Assembly (NCBI GenBank): GCA_009908535.1
Contig: JAAAOD010000138.1
Span: forward strand, 1-18,698
DNA length: 18,698 nt
From: Verrucomicrobiota bacterium
GTDB taxonomy: Bacteria; Verrucomicrobiota; Verrucomicrobiia; Opitutales; Oceanipulchritudinaceae
Direction of reading: 5' to 3'
The notes beneath the pieces are model-generated. The model did no database searches. It saw only the letters and a list, made by a program, of their open reading frames with translations, and was not told the origin of the DNA. Positions within the stretch are counted from its first letter, which is position 1. Each line of letters starts with the position of its first letter. Position numbers and translations under genes: made by a program. Positions 14,985 through 18,698 of this stretch are shown piece by piece.

Positions 14985-16193
14985 ATGAGCAACGAGCCAG
15001 CCTCCCTTGCACGGCAGATCAAGGAGCTGCTGCCGGCCGTGCGCGAACTACGGCACGAGCTGCACCGGCATCCGGAACTCGGCTATGAGGAGACGGGCAC
15101 GGCGGAGCGGGTGCTGGCATTTCTAGGCGAGCTGCCGGGGGCGCGGGTGGAGACGGGGCTTGCCGGGACCGGGATCAAGGTGGTTTTCGGCGCGGACAAG
15201 CCGGGTCCGGCGGTCGGGATCCGCGCGGACATGGACGCGCTGCCGATCGAGGAACGCAGCGGGGTGCCGTGGGCCTCCACCATTCCGGGCAAGATGCACG
15301 CCTGCGGCCATGACGGGCATACCGCCATGCTGGCCGGGGCGGGGCGCATCCTCGCGCGGAACGCGGACCGGCTGGAAGGCCCGGTCTGCCTCGTCTTTCA
15401 ACCGGCGGAGGAAGGCGGGGGCGGCGGCCGGAAGCTCTGCGAGGCGGGGGTCCTCGACGATCCGCCCGTGGCGGCGATGTATGGCCTGCACAACAACCTC
15501 CCGGACGGGCGCGGCAAGGCGGGCACCCTTGCCTACACGGAGGGCCCGGCGATGGCGGGAACGGGGACCTTTGACATCGAGATCCGGGCGGAGGGCGGAC
15601 ACGCCGCGATGCCACACCGCACGGTGGATCCGGTCTATTGCGGGGCCTGTCTGGTGGAGCAGCTGCAGGGGCTGGTGGCGCGGTCGCTGAATCCGGTCCA
15701 GCCGGGGGTCGTCTCGGTGACGCGCTTCTGCGCCGGCAGCGCCTACAACATCATTCCGGAAAAGGCGCTGCTGCAGGGGACCTTCCGGGCGCTGGAGGAA
15801 CCGGTGCTGGCATGGCTGCGGGAGGCCATCGAGGAGCGGGCGCGCGGGGTCGCAGCGGCGCACGGAGCGGCGGTCTCGGTGCGCTGCGAGACTGGCTATC
15901 CGCCGGTCGTCAACGATGCCGTGGCGGGAGCGGTCTTCCGGGAGATCGTGGGCGATCTCGGCATGGGCGAGCGGCTGGTCGAGGTGGCCCCGAACATGGG
16001 TGGGGAGGACTTCGCTTTCTACGGGCAGCGCGTGCCGGCGTTCTTCTACTTCCTGCCGTCCTGTCCCGAGGGAGTGGAGGAGGTGCCGTCCTGCCATCAT
16101 CCGGCCTTCGACTTCAACGACGACCTGCTGCCGCTGGGCATGCGGCTGCACCTCGCGACGGCCCTCCGCTTCGCGGGGAAGTGGCGCGCTTGA
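14985..16193 (+). CDS. M20 family metallopeptidase / N-acyl-amino-acid amidohydrolase
   Basis: Metal-dependent hydrolase of the M20D type (hippurate or IAA-amino-acid hydrolase-like), releasing amino acids from N-acyl conjugates; the exact substrate is unknown. It has 402 residues. Motifs: ELHRHPELGYEE (25-36), RADMDALPIEE (80-90), HACGHDGHTAMLAGA (105-119) with the metal-binding Cys/His set, FQPAEEGGGGGR (138-149) with the catalytic Glu, GLHNN (167-171), the dimerisation-domain EGGHAAMPH, and NMGGEDFAFY near the C-terminus. I chose ATG 14985; ATG 14973 is equally possible and neither has a clear Shine-Dalgarno. The frame is open back to 14790 and encodes a hydrophobic stretch (RRWAVGFAISLAIGAAF), but the only start there lies inside the regulator gene. 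It precedes ybaB by 34 bp. Confidence 0.93.
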   Translation: MSNEPASLARQIKELLPAVRELRHELHRHPELGYEETGTAERVLAFLGELPGARVETGLAGTGIKVVFGADKPGPAVGIRADMDALPIEERSGVPWASTIPGKMHACGHDGHTAMLAGAGRILARNADRLEGPVCLVFQPAEEGGGGGRKLCEAGVLDDPPVAAMYGLHNNLPDGRGKAGTLAYTEGPAMAGTGTFDIEIRAEGGHAAMPHRTVDPVYCGACLVEQLQGLVARSLNPVQPGVVSVTRFCAGSAYNIIPEKALLQGTFRALEEPVLAWLREAIEERARGVAAAHGAAVSVRCETGYPPVVNDAVAGAVFREIVGDLGMGERLVEVAPNMGGEDFAFYGQRVPAFFYFLPSCPEGVEEVPSCHHPAFDFNDDLLPLGMRLHLATALRFAGKWRA

Positions 16194-16227
16194 CTTTACT
16201 GGAGGGCTCGCGGACGCTGGCGGCGTT

Positions 16228-16545
16228 ATGGCGGGTCTCGGTAAGATGCTCAAGCAGATGAACAAGATGCAGAAGAAGATGTCTGCGGTTCAGGATGAAT
16301 TGGCCAAGCAGGAGCTGGAAGTCGCCAGCGGCGGCGGCGCGGTCAAAGTTACGGTGACGCTCTCGCAGGAGGTGAAGGCGATCAAGCTGGATCCGGAGTT
16401 CCTCAAGGAGGATCCGGAACTGGTCGAGGAGACCCTCCTCGAGGCGGTACGCGACGGCCTCAAGCAGGCGAGCGAGAAGAGCGAGGCGGCCATGCAGGAA
16501 GTGACGAACGAATTTCAGATGCCCGGCATGCCGGGCATGGGCTGA
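16228..16545 (+). CDS. ybaB: YbaB/EbfC family nucleoid-associated protein
   Basis: A 105-residue DNA-binding protein of the YbaB/EbfC family, a homodimer coating DNA. It begins MAGLGKMLKQMNKMQKKM with a long charged helix, then the beta region EVASGGGAVKVTVTLSQEVK, then IKLDPEFLKEDPELVEETLL and EAVRDGLKQASEKSE, and ends in a Met/Gly-rich tail (MPGMPGMG), all as in the family. It sits 13 bp ahead of recR; ybaB-recR is a widely conserved pair. In many bacteria dnaX precedes it, but here an M20 amidohydrolase gene does. Confidence 0.95.
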   Translation: MAGLGKMLKQMNKMQKKMSAVQDELAKQELEVASGGGAVKVTVTLSQEVKAIKLDPEFLKEDPELVEETLLEAVRDGLKQASEKSEAAMQEVTNEFQMPGMPGMG

Positions 16546-16558
16546 GCGCGGATTCCCC

Positions 16559-17155
16559 ATGGCGGGCGCTTTTGAACAGCTGCAGCAATGCCTGAAGCGG
16601 CTGCCCGGGCTCGGATACCGGTCCGCCGAGCGGCTCGCCCTGCACTTGCTCGTGGAAAAGCCGGACAAGGCGGAGGAGCTGCTGCAACGCCTGCGCACGG
16701 CCACGGAACAGGTGGCGGCCTGCCCGCGCTGCGGCAATCTCTGCGAAGGCGACCTCTGCGAGATCTGCGCCGACCCGCGCCGCGACGCGGGGGTGCTCTG
16801 CGTCGTGGAGACGGTCCCGGACCTGCGCGCGATGGAACACGCCGGGGCCTACCGCGGGCATTATCATGTCCTGCAGGGCAAGTTGTCGCCGATCCACGAC
16901 GTCGGGCCGGAACAGCTTTCCATCGAAAGCCTGCGCGAACGTATCGAGTCGGGCCCCTACACGGAAGTGATCCTCGCCCTTTCCAACGACATCGAGGGCG
17001 AGTCCACCTGCCACTACCTGCAGGAGGAGGTCCTGGCCCGCCCGGACCTGAAGGTCACCCGCATCGGCTTCGGCCTGCCCAGCGGCGGCGGCATTCCCTT
17101 CGCCGACGCCACCACCCTGCGCAGCGCCCTCGAGGGGCGGCGGGCCTTCGAGTAG
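16559..17155 (+). CDS. recR: Recombination mediator protein RecR
   Basis: Works with RecF and RecO to load RecA at gaps during recombinational repair. It has 198 residues, the usual length. In order: N-terminal helix-hairpin-helix (LKRLPGLGYRSAERLALHLL), a Cys4 zinc finger (CPRCGNLCEGDLCEIC, about 56-71), and a Toprim domain (VLCVVETVPDLRAMEHAG, YHVLQGKLSPIHDVGPE, LALSNDIEGESTCHYL), then TRIGFGLPSGGGIPFADATT and LRSALEGRR. ATG 16559 lies 13 bp after ybaB, consistent with co-transcription. No anomaly seen. Confidence 0.97.
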   Translation: MAGAFEQLQQCLKRLPGLGYRSAERLALHLLVEKPDKAEELLQRLRTATEQVAACPRCGNLCEGDLCEICADPRRDAGVLCVVETVPDLRAMEHAGAYRGHYHVLQGKLSPIHDVGPEQLSIESLRERIESGPYTEVILALSNDIEGESTCHYLQEEVLARPDLKVTRIGFGLPSGGGIPFADATTLRSALEGRRAFE

Positions 17156-17220
17156 GGGAGGCCGCGCTTTGCTCTTGCCAACTTTCCTCCTCCCGCGCTA
17201 CCAATCCATATTTCGTTTAA

Positions 17221-17238
17221 GCCGTTTTCAGCAACGGC
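17221..17238 (+). other. Small hairpin between recR and the tRNA gene
   Basis: GCCGTT (17221-17226) and AACGGC (17233-17238) pair perfectly around the 6-nt loop TTCAGC. It lies 9 bp before the tRNA 5' end. There is no T-run, so it is a weak candidate for the recR transcript end or for part of the tRNA precursor leader. The remaining stretch 17156-17220 shows no convincing promoter. Confidence 0.35.
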
Positions 17239-17247
17239 CCGGCACGG

Positions 17248-17321
17248 GCGGGCGTAGTATATCGGTAGTACGTGGGCTTCCCAAGCCTGAGGGAGGGGTT
17301 CGATTCCCCTCGCCCGCACCA
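17248..17321 (+). tRNA. tRNA-Gly (anticodon CCC), CCA encoded
   Basis: A complete cloverleaf. Acceptor stem GCGGGCG (17248-17254) pairs with CGCCCGC (17311-17317), then discriminator A and an encoded CCA (17319-17321). The D-arm is GTAT/GTAC around a loop with GG. The anticodon stem-loop has loop TTCCCAA (17278-17284), giving anticodon CCC at 17280-17282, which reads GGG codons. Two of the five anticodon-stem pairs are G-T wobbles. The T-arm is AGGGG-TTCGATT-CCCCT (17294-17310). The sequence closely resembles bacterial tRNA-Gly(CCC). Confidence 0.95.
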
Positions 17322-17325
17322 TGGC

Positions 17326-17506
17326 GGCGATGGGCTCGGCCCATGAAGTGAGGGTATTAGCGAGGGTTTTGCGTTGTTGGAAACCGACGCTTTTGAGGTC
17401 CTCGATATGCCAGAGTAGGTCGCAGATCTCGCGCATTTTGGCATGAGAGGGCTTGCCAGGCGGGATAGCGCTTGAAGAGGGCGGCGAGGCGCTTCTTTTG
17501 GCGCAT
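17326..17506 (-). pseudogene. Possible degraded coding relic beside the tRNA, function unknown
   Basis: On the minus strand an ATG at 17506 opens MRQKKRLAALFKRYPAWQAL, which looks like real helical protein, but that frame turns unlikely after about 17444. The +1 frame then gives HAKMREICDLLWHIEDLKSV and GFQQRKTLANTLTSWAEPI, again protein-like, and runs to the tRNA. Joining the two by one indel near 17445 gives a continuous, plausible fragment of about 60 residues. I do not recognise the family; a transposase end is one possibility, given the position next to a tRNA. The rest of the gap, 17507-17656, holds only a short direct repeat (ACCGTAA twice, 12 bp apart, near 17560-17580) and no gene that I can support. 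Confidence 0.25.
17330..17344 (+). terminator. Hairpin just after the tRNA
   Basis: ATGGGC (17330-17335), loop TCG, GCCCAT (17339-17344): a perfect 6-bp stem 8 nt after the tRNA CCA end. It lacks a T-run, so it may mark the transcript end or aid 3' processing rather than act as a full intrinsic terminator. Confidence 0.3.
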
Positions 17507-17656
17507 AGTAAGCCCTTCCAAGCCAACCTGTATTGATTAATCCCCTACCCAACAATACACCGTAAACCCTACCGTAAGCTGTCCAAGGTTGCCGACCATC
17601 TCCGTTTCCGCCAAAGAAGCTCCCTTTTCGCGCGCTTCCGACGAATCCGGGCCTCC

Positions 17657-18698
17657 TCAGCCGGCGACCAGGATCCATCCGCCGGGGTCCCTGAAGCGGT
17701 AGGCCCATCCGGTTGCGGCGCTCATCCAGACCCAGGAACGGTCCTGGAAGCTGTAGGCGTAGAAGCTGTCGGGGTTACCGTGCGCGGAGGAGACCCATGT
17801 CCAGCCGCCGAGGCTATGGACATAGAGGAAGGGCCAGAGGTCGTCGTGCACCCAGCCGATGCCGGCGTGGGAGGCGGAAAGGGAGGCGGTATCGCGAGCG
17901 CCGGTGGTGGAATCCGACGGGACGGCCTTCCACCAGCTGACCGGCGGATCGGTGTAGGGGGCCTGAACGATGCTGAGGGTGAGGCCGTTCACGGTCAGGT
18001 CGACCGCGCGCTCGTGCGTATCGGAAAAATTGTCCTCGAAGGCGACCGATATGGCGCCGGAGCCGGTTCCGGATTCGCCAGCCACGATTTCCGCCCAGCG
18101 CCTCGAGGAAAGGGAAGCGGACCATGGATAGGCCTCGTCCTCGATCGCGACGGGAATGGAAAGCTCGCTCGCGTAGCCGGGAACCTGCAGCAGCATTTCG
18201 CCGCTGTTCACCGTGAGAACGGGGATGTCTTCGAACCCGACGTCTTCGGCGGAGAGACTGACGATCGAGCGGGCGGGCACGGTCAGGGTCGCTGTCCCAT
18301 CGGAAACGGGGATGGTGCCGAGGTCCTCGAAGGCGGATGCGCGGGTCGTCCGGACCCCATCGAAATTCGCCACGTCGAGATAGGAGACGTCAAGGGTCAC
18401 CTCCTCGGCCGCATTCTCGACATTGAGGAGAACGATGCCGAGTTCCCCTGTCGCGCGGTCGCCGAAGGCGGTCGTGCGCACATTCCCGTCCGAATTCGTG
18501 GGGATGCGGGTCATGCCCGCTTCGATCACGCTCGCGTAGTGCTGCATGGCGCGGGTTTTCGGGGTGAAGGTACTCATTTCCATGAGGTTGTGTTCACTCT
18601 TCTCGCTCCCGGAGACCTGCCACGGTGTGAAGACGGACGCGTTTGCCTCCGCCAGGTGATGGTGGATCATGCCGGCAAGCTCGTCGAGAGACGCGTCG
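17657..18698 (-). CDS. Secreted glycoside-hydrolase-like protein with BACON-like domain, C-terminal part (cut by right edge)
   Basis: The last 346 residues of a larger protein; the frame is open to the right edge (DASLDELAGMIHHH precedes the first internal ATG at 18670). The first part (NASVFTPWQVSGSEKSEHNL, then MSTFTPKTRAMQHYASVIEA, GMTRIP) resembles the end of a clan-A TIM barrel and the start of its side beta-domain, as in GH30-type hydrolases. Then a beta domain (ELGIVLLNVENAAEEVTLDV), a BACON-like carbohydrate-associated module (YPWSASLSSRRWAEIVAGES through LTLSIVQAP), and a C-terminal aromatic repeat region (LYVHSLGGWTWV, FYAYSFQDRSWVWM, WAYRFRDPGGWILV). It is probably exported and acts on polysaccharide; catalytic residues and signal peptide are outside the window. 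Confidence 0.8.
   Translation of the reverse strand, partial: DASLDELAGMIHHHLAEANASVFTPWQVSGSEKSEHNLMEMSTFTPKTRAMQHYASVIEAGMTRIPTNSDGNVRTTAFGDRATGELGIVLLNVENAAEEVTLDVSYLDVANFDGVRTTRASAFEDLGTIPVSDGTATLTVPARSIVSLSAEDVGFEDIPVLTVNSGEMLLQVPGYASELSIPVAIEDEAYPWSASLSSRRWAEIVAGESGTGSGAISVAFEDNFSDTHERAVDLTVNGLTLSIVQAPYTDPPVSWWKAVPSDSTTGARDTASLSASHAGIGWVHDDLWPFLYVHSLGGWTWVSSAHGNPDSFYAYSFQDRSWVWMSAATGWAYRFRDPGGWILVAG

Noticed and set aside
17014..17708. Minus-strand frames running through the tRNA and into recR
   Set aside because: They are antisense to a clear tRNA and to recR; only the short part beyond the tRNA is kept as a possible relic.

Overview
The window looks like a chromosomal segment of a Verrucomicrobiota bacterium, probably Opitutae. 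This is inferred from protein style only: a LuxR-type response regulator with the C-terminal wording common in that class, a secreted carbohydrate-active protein ending in aromatic YxY/WxW repeats, and GC-rich codon use. No rRNA or other direct phylogenetic marker is present.

Layout. (1) Positions 1-3547, minus strand: a tripartite RND efflux operon in the order TolC-like channel, periplasmic adaptor lipoprotein, RND permease. The permease is cut by the left edge. The promoter region carries two tandem TTAG-N6-CTAA palindromes that look like a repressor operator. (2) Positions 3692-7789, plus: a 1365-residue CheB-CheR-PAS-histidine kinase-receiver hybrid. It meets a small PAS/coiled-coil protein (7786-8349, minus) tail to tail with a 4-base overlap of stop codons. 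(3) Positions 8496-9878: class II fumarase. The gap between it and the convergent yjbQ is filled by eight direct copies of a 33-bp unit, preceded by three degenerate inverted copies. (4) Positions 10272-11119, minus: a translationally coupled pair, a DCC-family thiol protein and a YjbQ-family protein. (5) Positions 11187-13819, plus: metK and ahcY, consecutive steps of the S-adenosylmethionine cycle, followed by a strong bidirectional terminator. Facing that terminator is the 3' stub of a TonB-dependent receptor gene whose remainder is gone. (6) Positions 14168-17155, plus: a REC-LuxR response regulator, an M20 amidohydrolase, a YbaB/EbfC nucleoid protein and RecR. (7) tRNA-Gly(CCC) at 17248-17321, then about 330 bp without an intact gene that may hold a degraded reading frame. 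(8) Positions 17657-18698, minus: the C-terminal part of a secreted glycoside-hydrolase-like protein with a BACON-like domain.

Most genes are well-known families. I see no CRISPR array, phage, toxin-antitoxin or defence cluster and no clearly new multi-gene system. The items most worth a second look are the palindromic repeat array between fumC and yjbQ, the double operator of the efflux operon, the TonB receptor stub, the structured leader ahead of the amidohydrolase gene, and the frame-switching relic next to the tRNA.
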